A stretch of DNA of 64,000 nucleotides, taken from Linnemannia hyalina. Taxonomy: Eukaryota > Mortierellomycota > Mortierellomycetes > Mortierellales > Mortierellaceae. Made by a program: the position numbers and the translations under genes. This document shows positions 47,678 to 57,899 of the stretch, one piece after another. How positions within the stretch are numbered: position 1 is the stretch's first letter; every line of letters begins with the position of its first letter. The stretch is from positions 682,001-746,000 of the forward strand of contig JAHRHY010000023.1 of assembly GCA_019671135.1 (NCBI GenBank). The letters are read 5' to 3'. The notes beneath the pieces are model-generated. The model did not search any database and was not told the origin of the DNA. It saw only the letters and a program-made list of their open reading frames with translations.

Positions 47678-50066
47678 CTCCCCCTTCTAAAGGAGAATAC
47701 GGTGCTTGGACAAGTACTGGTCGAGGAGGTCTTGGGCATTTGCTAAGTCTTCAGCAGTCTGCCAGGTGTTTTCTGAGTGGGGATAGCCTACCCACTTGAC
47801 AAGGAAACGAAGGGAGCCATTGGCGGACTTGGTATGCTTGACGATCCTTTCAACTTCATATTCTTCTTGATAGTATTCGGGATGGTCGGGGACTAAGGGT
47901 TCTTGATCAGTGTCCGTTGGTTCTGGGAGGATAAACTGATTTGGGTCGCGAGGGACGTGTTTTCGAAGCTTGGAGACGTGGAATATAGGATGGATACGAG
48001 ACTTGGGCGGTAAGTCAAGCTTATAGTTAAGGAGACTAGGACGTTCGGTGATCTTGAAGGGTCCGAGGAATCGCGGTTGGAGCTTGTTGGTAGTGGTGCC
48101 GGTTGTGGAGAGAGACTTGATGTTTTCGGAGTCGAGATAGACAGAGTCACCTATTTCAAAGATGTCGCGTCTGTGCTTGTCGTACTGCTCAGACTGAATT
48201 TTGTGACTGTCTTGGAGTGTGTCGTAAATAACGCAAAAACGCTCGCGATGTTTTTCAACTGCATCTCTCACCGATGGCAAATGGACTTGAGGCGATTCTT
48301 CCGACATCAGACTGGCAGGAACTTGGGGTAGGTAATCAAACAGGACTTGGAATGGGCTGAGACTGGTGGACGCGGACTTGGATGAGTTATAGGCGAACTC
48401 AGCGTGACACAGGAATTCATCCCAGTTGTCTTGTGTCTTGGAGGTATACATGCGCAAGTACTGTTTGAGGGTTTGAATCGTTCGTTCGGACTGTCCATCT
48501 GTTTGTTGATGGTGGGCTGTCGACATGTCGAGGTTGGTACCAAGGCAGGAAAAAAGACTTGACCAGGAGAGGCTTGTGAAACGAGTATCTCGGTCGTAGA
48601 CAATGGACTTGGGGAGACCGTAATGCGTAAAGACAAACTGGAAGAATAACTGGGCGAGTTCGGAACCGGTACAGGTAGTCTTGCAGGGAACGAAGACAGC
48701 AGCCTTGCTGAAACGATCGACAAATACGGCAATGGCGTCGTGGCAGGACTTGGTTTTCGGGAGATTGGTGACAAGATCCATGGCAATATGGGTCCAGGGT
48801 CTCTCCGGAATCGAGAGCGACTGTAGTAACCCATTTTCTTTTGTGGTTCTTGTTTTAGAGGTCTTGCAGGTATGACAGGATTCGACGTAATGCTGGACGG
48901 AGCGGTACATGCGTGGCCAGTAGTAGAGTTCGGACAAGCGGAAATATGTTTTGTCGACACCATTGTGACCTGCAGTGGGCCAGTCGTGAACCTCGGATAA
49001 CAACTGCGTCTTGATGGTAGGCAGGTCGGGAATACAGAGTCTGTCACCCTTTTTGAGGTACAGAAGGTCGTTCTTGACTTGGTATTCGAAGGGATCATCG
49101 ACATCGGTAATCTTGGATGCGCGTTCGAAAATGTCCTTGAAGTACTCATCCTTGATAATCGTTTCTCGGCATAGGCTCTTGATGTTATCACCAACAACGG
49201 GAGCGGAGACGGTGGTAGCGGAGAGTTGATAATCGGGACGACGGGACAGCGCGTCGGGAACGACATTGAGGGAGCCTTTGTGATACTTGATCTCGAAATT
49301 GTACTCGGCTAGTTTCTCATTCCAGCGGATCTGTCGAGGGCTGAGGTTGTTCTTGGTTTGAAGGTACTTGAGTGATTCATGATCGGTATAGACCACAAAG
49401 GGTCTGGCGGTCGAGTGAAGGTACACACGCCATTTGGTAAGCGCATGCACAATGGCTAACTGCTCCTTTTCGTGAATAGGATAATTAATTTCGGCCGAGG
49501 ACAGTTTGCGGGATTCGAAGGCGATAGGGCGACCGTTCTGGCGAAGTTCAGCTCCAATAGCGAAATGAGAGGCATCGCAATGGACTTCGACATCATCACC
49601 AGGGACAAAGACAGCTAGGACGGGAGCTTCAGTTATGAGCTTTTTGATAGCGCGGAAGGCCGTTTTTTGCGCATCTTGCCAGACAAATGGGTTCCCTTTT
49701 TTCAACAGTTCGGTAAGCGGGGCGGCAATCGTGGCAAGTCGTGGGGCGTATCGACGGTAATAGTTCACGAGTCCGAGGAAAGACTGAACATCGAGAATAC
49801 AGGTGAGGTCTGGCCACTCGACAATAGCGGCTACCTTAGGAGGATGTCCACATCCTCCTTACTGGGATCGACGGCAACTCCATTCTTGGAAATGATGTGA
49901 CCAAGGAAACTGACTTCGGTCTTGAAGAACTCACATTTGGATAGTTTGGCATATAACTTGTTCTCCTCTAGTTTCCGGAGAATGCGCTCGAGGTCGGCTT
50001 TGTGTTGTTCTTCATTTTCGCTGAACACCAAGATATCATCGAGATAGATGATGACGATCGACACTT
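47678..50066 (-). mobile_element. 5'-truncated Ty3/gypsy chromovirus polyprotein (RT-RNaseH-integrase-chromodomain), broken
   Basis: The minus strand begins mid reverse transcriptase at IIYLDDILVFSENEEQHK (catalytic YLDD) and runs to SFLGHIISKNGVAVDPSK. It is then frameshifted by a 23-bp insertion (49836-49861) and continues from about 49835: SFLGLVNYYRRYAPRLATIA; RNase H (AIGAELRQNGRPIAFESRKL, YTDHESLKYL); the integrase HHCC zinc finger (H..H..CHTCKTSKTRT); the integrase core (MDLVTNLP.., VYDRDTRFTS, TDGQSERTIQ); and a C-terminal chromodomain (ERIVKHTKSANGSLRFLVKW, WVGYPHSENTW). Stop at 47687. Gag, protease, the first half of RT and the 5' LTR are absent; the sequence upstream of 50066 belongs to another element. 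Chromodomains steer such elements to heterochromatin, which suits this graveyard. Confidence 0.88.
49836..49861. repeat. transposon excision-like footprint, TTA-GGAGGATGTCCACATCCTCC-TTA
   Basis: A 20-bp palindromic core (49839-49858) is flanked by TTA on both sides. It interrupts the reverse transcriptase codons: removing core plus one TTA (23 bp) restores DPSKVAAIVEWPD. This is what remains when a TTA-targeting element with GGAGG ends excises imprecisely, or it is a minimal internal-deletion copy. Confidence 0.7.
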
Positions 50067-50292
50067 GCGCGCAGGATCGTGGACATAACAATGCATGCCT
50101 TCATCATCAACTTCCTTCATGCATTTGCGCTTGGACTTGGTGCACTTTGCTCCACAAAAGTAGTATCTCTCTACTTCCTCATCCTCATCAAGATCTTATT
50201 TGCATCTTTTTTGTTAAACTCCACTCCCTTCTTAGAGGAAAATGTCTCAAAGGCCTTGGTGATGAGCTCGATTGTAAGCTGAACGTACTTCA
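50066..50292 (-). pseudogene. small Cys/His-rich protein fragment, frameshifted and truncated
   Basis: From ATG 50292 the frame reads MKYVQLTIELITKAFETFSS and KKGVEFNKKDANK. A one-base shift near 50207 then allows DEDEEVERYYFCGAKCTKSK and RKCMKEVDDEGMHCYVH. The C-x3-C-x7-C ... H-C-x2-H pattern looks like a small zinc-binding module. The frame runs into the chromovirus reverse transcriptase at about 50066, so the 3' part is lost. It lies on the same strand as, and downstream of, the broken transposase at 50926-52060 and may be the second gene of that older element. No family assigned. Confidence 0.45.
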
Positions 50293-50925
50293 TGTTTTTG
50301 GATATGAACAATATGGATTATACTTGTGGTATGGTGGGTGTGAAAGAGTTTTCAGTTTATGTGTGGTAGATTGCAGCTGCTTAGTACACTAATATAAAGA
50401 ATTGCAATAAAAGATGGTTGTATAGATATGGATGGTTGTGTAGATATGGATAATTGTTGGTTGGTTACTAGATAAAGATTAAGCAAGAGGGAAGTGGAGT
50501 CCTTTATTTATACTAATTCATGGGACACTGCCACATTGGATATTAATAGCGCTTGCTTATTAGCACTGCTTGGCGCAAAGTAACAAAAGAGTTTTTAAAA
50601 GGCATCTAAGTGGTTAATAATGTAGTGTTCCTTGTATGACGTAGATCTTGCTTATTAAGACTGCTTGGCGTTAAAGACGGGGTTTAAAAATGGTTAAGAA
50701 TGTAGTATTCTTTTATGACGTAGGTTTGTACATGTGTTTATCCTCTTTGTTAAATAAAAAGGAATGCTGTAGCATAGCATAGAATAGCATCCGATCTACT
50801 ACAATAATACCATGGCTTTTAATAATAGATACCGGTGCATATTAGCGTCTTGGTAGTTAATACCGTATCTTAAAGCTGACTAAATAGGCCATGTATGTCT
50901 ATTCTTTTAAAAACCTGCAATAAGT
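50293..50925. other. AT-rich spacer with a ~95-bp tandem duplication
   Basis: CTTGCTTATTA(G/A)...CTGCTTGGCG...AATGTAGT.TTC..TATGACGTAG occurs at about 50549-50643 and about 50649-50727. This is an imperfect tandem pair upstream of the small Cys/His gene. No coding frame was seen. Confidence 0.55.
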
Positions 50926-52060
50926 CTACAGATTACCATTAACATCCATTTGTCGCTTCGTACCTCTAAGCTCAATGGAAAGGCCGGGCTGCATTATTAC
51001 TGGTGGATCCATTGGTGTGTCCTCATCAACATCACCATGAAGTTCAAGACCAAGAAATTCGTTCTGGAGTTGTGCCATTGTATTTCCATCCTCCACTAGC
51101 GCACCAACATCAACATATTCCATTGGTTGCTCAACGTCGTTCTCTGTCGTCGGATACTCGAATCCTTTGCGAAGCCAAGCTGTATAATTGGTTCTGCAGA
51201 AATCTTCAACAAAGCAACCATCTTTTTCATGTTTAAGAGTAACAAAGATAACTTCAACTGCAAAGTATATGTTTGTTTCTTATCCACCAACACAGGAGTA
51301 CGATTGTTGTGTTTCTCAAATGTGAAACCAAGGTCTGCAAACAGAGATTCCATCTGCGAGCGGAAACTACCAAAGGTGGTATTGTATAACGCTTCTTCCT
51401 GTGTAAGTTCCTTGTTCTTCTTTTTAAGGTATGGATGAGCGAAATTTTGGACTTTAAGAGTATCAGACTCATCTATAAGCCTCCTTAAGAACTGTGGATA
51501 CCCTCCATCGAGAGCAATGCAATCCATCTCATGCACTCTCTTGTCCAACTTCATCGTTAGCAGCATTGTTCCATCAGCATTGTTCTTGCAAGATGCAGAT
51601 TTGGAGACAAATAAAGCCATGCCATTACAATCCATTGCTACCTGTGTGCGTAATCCTGACTTTTTCAGCTTGTAAGAGTACATATCAGCACTGCTCTCAC
51701 CTTTGTATGTTGCTCTTGTATCATGACCGTCAAGATGCAATGTAACATGCTTAAATAATGGAGGATTCTTTTCCTTTGCAGACAATAGGCGTATTTTAAT
51801 TGTGGAGAACATTGTTGCAATACAGTTGGTGATGTACTTATTGTGCAAAGCATATTCTTTCTTATAAAACACAGAGTGCATTGCATGAAAACTACTTTTT
51901 GGCATGTGTGGTTCCATTGCTTCCATAGACAGTCCTTTGACAAGATGATAGAGCATTAAAAGACCTTTCTCCACTTCTTTGTATGCACCAGGATACTTAA
52001 CCTTTGGCCAGATGTCAACAAGAAAGAAGTACACTGGAATAGGACCAAGGCGTCGATTTA
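50926..52060 (-). pseudogene. diverged PIF/Harbinger-like DDE transposase (5' truncated, one frameshift)
   Basis: It is a paralogue of the intact transposase at 54004-55263. It aligns from NRRLGPIPVYFFLVDIWPK through the first catalytic Asp (LHLDGHDTRATY), the second (CIALDGGYPQF) and the Glu region (FGSFRSQMESLF). Near 51190 the frame shifts: EPIIQLG is followed, in another frame, by TAWLRKGFEYPTT and MEYVDVGALVEDG, which match the end of the paralogue. The first ~50 residues are missing because the sequence stops at the TTA that borders the 451-bp hairpin. There is no valid ATG, and the open frame that enters the hairpin is fortuitous. Confidence 0.8.
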
Positions 52061-52511
52061 GGAGGCCATCCATGTTCGGCTCCACCAACCATAGACTACA
52101 GTATAAAAATATCTGTCAACACCTATTAAAACAGTGTGTTCCTTGAGAGTACAACAAATCTCATCAGCTTTTTCCTTCCACCAGTCTCCATTTTCTACAT
52201 TCACCACCACTACTTTGTAACATCATCTACTTTAGCTGAGAAAGCCTTGGACATGATCATCTCATATTGGATCCTGGATATTACAGATAGTAATTTCCTT
52301 TCCAATATGAGATGATCATGTCCAAGGCTTTCTCAGCTAAAGTAGATGATGTTACAAAGTAGTGGTGGTGAATGTAGAAAATGGAGACTGGTGGAAGGAA
52401 AAAGCTGATGAGATTTGTTGTACTCTCAAGGAACACACTGTTTTAATAGGTGTTGACAGATATTTTTATACTGTAGTCTATGGTTGGTGGAGCCGAACAT
52501 GGATGGCCTCC
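52061..52511. repeat. left terminal 451-bp hairpin
   Basis: The 210-bp arms 52061-52270 and 52302-52511 are reverse complements, with a 31-bp loop. It is virtually identical to 59638-60088. It is bordered by TTA outside and TAG inside. Reading outward along an arm there is an open frame of about 55 codons (contains VNVENGDWWKEKADEI), possibly a captured coding fragment. Confidence 0.9.
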
Positions 52512-53984
52512 TAGTAGAGCATTTGTTTTCGTGTTTATATAATTAGCGATGGTTACTAATATATCCTTTTCATGATATATCCTATGTGTATATCCAATAT
52601 AGCACTCGTGATACTGGTGATGATGTAGTGGTAGTTTTAAAAAAAAAGTTGGATCCCGATTTTTTTAAAAAGTAGCATAGTGGCTTTAACAAACATTGGT
52701 TGTTGGAAAGAAAGGGTAGCTGATACGTTTTTAATGGCGTTATTGCTACACTTTCTCAACAATATTCGACATTCGACATTTGACATTCGGCATTCGATTC
52801 GACAGCTGACAAACTGTAGTTATTACCATAGTTATGATATTTGATATGAACGCATTTTGGATGACCTCGTGATTATCGTGATGTTTAATTTTAATACATT
52901 CTTGATAAACTCGTAAGTATTACAATGTTTAATGTTGACATACTTTAGGTAAGCCCACGATTTGCACGACGTTTAATATTATTACACTTTGGTTAACTTA
53001 CAATTGTTATAGCATTTATTGTTATACAGATTGTAGGTAATTACGACAATGGTAAAAACAGAGATATCGCAATTAGACCATGCATTGTGGGTAGTTGTAG
53101 ATATAACAATTATATCGTTTAAAATAGACGTTTCTTAAAACACATCACATATTTTATAATGCAAATGGCTATTATATTACAACGTTTCTATTGCATTTTG
53201 TGTGATAACAAGATAGAAAAAATGTATTGTTAATAGAGTAATTATGTCGTTAAAAATAGACGTTTCTTAAAACACATCACATATTTCGTGATGCAAATGG
53301 ATATAAACATCGTGGCGTTTCTATCGCATTTTGTGTGATAATAAGGTAGAGAAAATGTGTTGTTAACAGAGTAATTATGTCGTTTAAAATGGACGTTTCT
53401 TAAAACGTATCACATATTTCGTGATGCAAATGGGTATGAACATTGTGACATTTCTATCGCATTTTGTGTGATAACAAGACAGAAAAAAGAAGTTGTTAAC
53501 AGAATAGTTATGTCGTTTAAAATAGACGTTTCTTAAAACACATTACATATTTCGTGATGCAAATGGGTATGAACATTGTGACATTTCTATTGCATTTTGT
53601 GTAATAATAAGGTAGAGAAAATGTGTTGTTTAAAGAGCAACTATGTCTTTAAAAATAGACGTTTCTTAAAACGTACCCCATATTTCGTGATGCAAATGGG
53701 TATGAACATTGTGACATTTCTATCGCATTTTGTATGATAACAAGACAGAAAAAAGAAGTTGTATAAATAAAAGTTATGTAGACTTAGGAAATGTCTATAA
53801 AATATCGTTTGTATACTTTGGTGGTTGGGAGAAAATTGGTGGTTACAAAAAAGTTGTCGCAAAACCGCCATGATGAAATACTTTGACATCTGGTTGAGGG
53901 GCTTGTTCCCCTATCGTGTTTATCGTTAATAGTTTTAAAAAATCCAAAAGTGTGTTATATAAAGGAATTTTTGCTAATAGTTTA
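52512..53984. repeat. left long inverted repeat with five ~132-bp tandem units
   Basis: It matches the complement of 57900-59637. Units are marked by GACGTTTCTTAAAAC at about 53126, 53258, 53391, 53525 and 53657. Each unit carries a TGATGCAAATGG segment (ATGCAAAT octamer) and GCATTTTGTGTGATAA. No coding frame. Confidence 0.88.
53956..53963 (+). promoter_or_regulatory. TATA box of the transposase gene
   Basis: TATATAAA lies about 45 nt before the ATG at 54004. Because it is inside the inverted repeat, the same box exists at the other end facing the Rep-like gene. Confidence 0.55.
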
Positions 53985-54003
53985 CCAGGTTGTAATTACA
54001 GTC

Positions 54004-55263
54004 ATGGCAAACTTAAAGCGCCTATTTCAACGGTTGTTAGAGGATGAATGGACTTTTTTGGATGTAGAATGGCCTACGCAAGAACCATCTAATAATCATA
54101 GGACTGCGTTGAAGCTAGTAGCACATATGAAAACTGTTAAAGACTTACTTATAAGAAGATTAGGTGCAATTCCTGTATTCTACTTTCTTGTAGTTATTTG
54201 GTCTCTCAAGCAGTATCCAGGTCCATACAGAGAAGTCGACAAAGGATTGTTGATATTGTACCACTTAGTTGCAGGCTTGGCAATGGATGGAATGTCAACC
54301 CACATACCAAAAAGTAGTTTCCACTCCATTCATACAGAGTTCTACAAGACTAACTATAATGTGCATTCGAAGCATATTAACCATGCACTTGCGAATATGT
54401 TCTCCACATTTCCTATACGCTTGATGTCTGCTAAACTCAGGAATCCACCACTATTCCCACATGTAACATTGCATTTGGATGGTCATGATACACGTCTTTC
54501 ATGTGAAGAAAAGTCTAGCTCAGACATGTACTCTTACAAGCTGAAGAAATCTGGTGTAAGAACGCAAGTGTGTGTCGATTGCAATGGCATGGCAATACTA
54601 GTCTCTAAATCGCTACCTTGCAAGGATAACAACGATGGTACTATGTTGGTTGGTATGAAGATACATAAGCACATCCACGAGCTAGATTGTATTGCATTGG
54701 ATGGAGGGTACACACAATACATTAAGAAAATAGTAGAAGAAACAAGCATGAGCAAGAAAAACTTTTGTTATCCAATTCGCAAAAGCCGTGGGAAAGATCT
54801 TGCACAAGATGAAACTAACTACAATAAGATTTTCGGCAGTTTCCGCTCTCAGATAGAAGCCGAATTTGGAGATCTTGGAGCAACCTTTGAGAAGCACAAC
54901 AATAGGAAACCAGTGTTGGTAACCAAGATAGAAACATATAATTTGCAATTGCGATTGTGTCTCTTACTTATGAACATCAAGAAGATGGTGGCACTACTGC
55001 AGTTAAATCTGGAACCCATTCATAGTGCCTGGATTAGAGATGGCTTCGACTTTCCATATGCCAATGGTGCAATGGAACAAATCTTGGATTATATTCCAGT
55101 GGATGAGATGTTGCATGATGCACGAGATATAACAAAGTTACAAGAGCAGTTCTTGGAGATGACTACTATGGATGTCGAGGATAAACAACGGGAAGAGCCG
55201 ACTAATAAGCGACGTGAAATTTTTGCAGGAGTGGAGATTCCATCATATAAGCGTACAAAGTAA
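54004..55263 (+). CDS. PIF/Harbinger-like DDE transposase (DDE_Tnp_4 type), intact
   Basis: 419 residues, single exon, from MANLKRLFQRLL. An upstream in-frame Met at 53950 was rejected because it precedes the TATA box. Catalytic residues: Asp159 in LHLDGHDT, Asp233 in CIALDGGYTQY and Glu285 in FRSQIEAEFGDLG, in the D..D..R-x-x-I-E-x-x-F-G layout of DDE_Tnp_4. Between them YSYKLKKSGVRTQVCVDCNG matches the conserved strand pair of the fold. Such enzymes cut and paste elements at TWA sites. HARBI1-type systems usually need a second Myb-like DNA-binding protein; no Myb motif was recognised in the neighbours. A nearly identical but broken copy lies at 62061-63298. It converges with the two minus-strand genes. 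Confidence 0.85.
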   Translation: MANLKRLFQRLLEDEWTFLDVEWPTQEPSNNHRTALKLVAHMKTVKDLLIRRLGAIPVFYFLVVIWSLKQYPGPYREVDKGLLILYHLVAGLAMDGMSTHIPKSSFHSIHTEFYKTNYNVHSKHINHALANMFSTFPIRLMSAKLRNPPLFPHVTLHLDGHDTRLSCEEKSSSDMYSYKLKKSGVRTQVCVDCNGMAILVSKSLPCKDNNDGTMLVGMKIHKHIHELDCIALDGGYTQYIKKIVEETSMSKKNFCYPIRKSRGKDLAQDETNYNKIFGSFRSQIEAEFGDLGATFEKHNNRKPVLVTKIETYNLQLRLCLLLMNIKKMVALLQLNLEPIHSAWIRDGFDFPYANGAMEQILDYIPVDEMLHDARDITKLQEQFLEMTTMDVEDKQREEPTNKRREIFAGVEIPSYKRTK

Positions 55264-55300
55264 GCCCATTGTAATTTTTAAAAACTATCTATTAGCATTC

Positions 55301-56029
55301 TTAACGTATATAAATATCCTTGAACCCGCGAACAGTTCTGCATTGCAATGTGGTGAAATTCATATACGGAACTTGGCCATCGGGATATTCTTCCAGCCAT
55401 GCAACGATCTTTATTTCTAAACTAAGTCCACATCGTACTTTAATACCATTGGACAATGTTGCAAAAATATATTCTTTGTTGTGATACATATCCATTGCAA
55501 TTGCTATGACTGTATAGCTGGTATTTATTTCAAGTACATTATATCCAGCTTTATATGTTGCTTTGTGGATAGCTCTATCATGGACTTGTATAAAATTCTC
55601 ACCATTCATGTTTTCTAGATGAATATCAACAATTGGTGGTGCACCTTTGCGGATTCTTCTCTCAGGCCATTGGATCTTTACATTATCTACCTCCACTATA
55701 CCCATATCCTCGAATTGTAAAACATCATCATCGTAAATGTATGGGTACATGCCTTTATGTGCTCCTGCAACAAGTGTTATTGCTGTACATTCGTCAGGCC
55801 GTTTGTACTTGGTAACTGTAATATCCTTGATGCTATTCTCATCCATCTCAACCTCCAAAAAGTATATTGGTCTATCGTTGAAGCTATAGTTGGCTAACAA
55901 CGTCATTGCTTCCTCTTTCTCGACATTGTTACGATATGAACCATACTTCTTAGGAGGCCTTTCAAGTCCAAATTATCATATGGTGTTTGTTACATCTCTG
56001 CAGATCTTGACGATATCCACCGCGTCCAT
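55301..56029 (-). CDS. element-encoded protein of unknown function, 2 exons
   Basis: Complement(join(55301..55948,55994..56029)), 227 residues. The short first exon MDAVDIVKICRD joins, over a 45-nt intron (GTAACA...CTAAG), to KYGSYRNNVEKEEAMTLLAN. The intron is inferred because the two parts are in the same frame separated only by TGA TAA, and its size equals that in the neighbouring element gene. The protein is mixed alpha/beta, acidic at the N-terminus (YIYDDDVLQFEDMG), without Cys clusters or membrane segments. No family recognised. It could be the accessory DNA-binding partner that Harbinger transposases need, but nothing in the sequence shows this. If the intron is wrong, the start is the Met at 55906. 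Confidence 0.5.
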
Positions 56030-56419
56030 TAGAGGAGAATGTATATATGATACCAAGCATATAAGACAACCATTGTAACATTTTTTGTTTAACTATCCTA
56101 CTAAACACCAACCTATTCTCCAAACAACAAAGTCTTCTTATTTTTCGCACACCAAACTCTTGAATATGTCCATCTACTATTAACCTGTAACCCTCACTGC
56201 AAGATTCGACAGAGTAGTTCTTGTATGTGATCATCTAAAGCACTTGTATTCTCAACTGTATCTTTGTCGTGAAATACAGGGGAGAGATTACATTTTAAAA
56301 ATTCTTGTGCTGTCTATTGCTATTTTATTCTGTGTTCTGTTGCCCACTATGAAGAGATATGCCAGTTATGGAAGTCAACACTCCGTTCCTTGGACTTTGG
56401 ATATTTTTTATATGCCTTT
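56030..56419. other. spacer between the two minus-strand element genes
   Basis: AT-rich, with TATATATACATTC (minus strand, about 56040) just before the downstream start, a possible TATA box. A 90-codon frame starting at 56234 overlaps but lacks protein character. Confidence 0.4.
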
Positions 56420-57752
56420 TTATATCCTCTGCACATGAAGGGGCCGCTTACCTGTAACAGAGTTCCACCAATGGCAATATGCGAATGCCGATTTTTCACC
56501 CATTGTTACATGAATACCTACCATGGATGATATATTGCCAACTATGTACTTCCAATATGCCTTGTGCTTTACGCAGAAGGTGGGACATTCTTGGATCTCT
56601 TCCTTTATGGCATCCAAAACTCCTTTATAATAGGAGAATGTATATATCTCCTGTCCATAAAAGGTAAGTTCAAGTCTTGTTAGACCTGTTTTCTTTGCCT
56701 TTCGAAGTCTCTTATGTAGGTCCTTATCCACATCCATGACAAAATTCTCCATTCTTGAACCCAACGACATTTTTACTTCAGCACTCTCCAACATCTGTAC
56801 AAGTTTGTTGTAGACCTTACAACGGACCTTTTGGTCTTTTTCGGTGACTCCAAACCAAGAAAGACAGTGGTTACCAACCTTATGGAGATCGTTGGCAATA
56901 TCTAAATTTTCTCCAAATCTCTCTTGAAGGTACTGTTGAAGAATTGGACGGCTTGTGACATATCTACAATCCGTAGCAATATCTATATCATGAAGGATAA
57001 CGTAGTCAACCTCCAGTTCATCAAGTATTGGTATTATCTCGGATATTAGAGATATGGCCTCTAGTTCATGGAGCGTTACCTTAATGCTAAAGTAACCAGC
57101 ATGGTATAAGGCCGAACTTCTAAACTTTTTTCTATGTTTTTCTAGTAGTTTAGAGCTAAAAAAACTATTGTCTTTGATATAACCCTCGTTAACAACTTTA
57201 ACCATGGAGTGGCTAACATCGAGGCCTTTAAAAGCTTCGCGAATATTGGAAGTGGTGTTTTTGCGCTGCTCGTCAACAAGTGCAGCCCGGTTGTGCAATC
57301 CCCAGAGTATTAAACTATCGCAGAATATCTCTGAGTACTTTTTCCAGCCCGTCTTCGGTTTGCCAGGCAATGCAATCTCTTTGCCCACATCAGAGATAAG
57401 ATGGGCATATGAGTTCAGCGCCTTGTTAATGGATTTAGGTATAGCGGACATGTTGAATAGCTTACTGTTTGCAGATATATGTACTACAAACTTTTTAAAA
57501 ACCACTTTACTCTGAAGCAAATTTTCTGTGTGCTGACCATGATAATGCTCCAATTGCATGCATATGTTTTTGTAAATCTGGTGCAAAAAAGTCTACCAAT
57601 CCCCACAGTTCTTCCTTTGACATACCATTTAGTTCTTGCTGAGACTTACCACGTAACAAAACAGCTCTCAAGTACATTGCCATTGTAGGATCCATATGAC
57701 GCTCATGTATATAAATGGCTATTATTTGCTTAATTTCTTTAAGTGTTGGCAT
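56420..57752 (-). CDS. element-encoded replication-initiator-like protein (tentative), 2 exons
   Basis: Complement(join(56420..57464,57511..57752)), 428 residues. A 46-nt intron (GTAAAG...AACAG) joins WSAHRKFAS to DKLFNMSAIPKSINK in frame. The central part has VDYVILHDIDIATDCRYVTS, then QKVRCKVYNKLVQMLES and KKTGLTRLELTFYG. The order 'DIDIATD ... R.KVYNK ... R.E..fYG' recalls replication initiators of the Rep_trans/phage-type group, in which a Tyr nicks the origin; candidates are in FYGQEIYTFSYYKG. There is no HUH motif, so it is not a Helitron- or CRESS-type Rep. This assignment rests on motif memory alone; it may equally be an unrelated element protein. Transcription would start in the right inverted repeat. 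Confidence 0.5.
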
Positions 57753-57899
57753 TGCATAACTAGTAAACCATTAGGAAAAATGCCTATACTACAATACACT
57801 TTTAGATTTGTTGCACTATAAAAGAAGTTATCTCATATTCCATGATAGATTGGATAGAAATATAATGCATATATCATCTATTTCAAGAGAATTTAAACG
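57753..57899. other. 5' region of the Rep-like gene up to the inverted repeat
   Basis: AT-rich unique sequence between the ATG at 57752 and the inner edge of the right inverted repeat (57900). Confidence 0.5.

Noticed and set aside
52061..52088. N-terminal extension of the left transposase into the hairpin (VEPNMDGLL)
   Set aside because: It starts at a non-ATG codon and the bases belong to the hairpin terminus, which also occurs at 59638-60088 without the gene.
56420..57752. HUH-type Rep (Helitron or CRESS-like) for the 428-residue protein
   Set aside because: No His-hydrophobic-His motif and no Walker or helicase motifs. Only the weaker D-x-D and KVYNK pattern is present.
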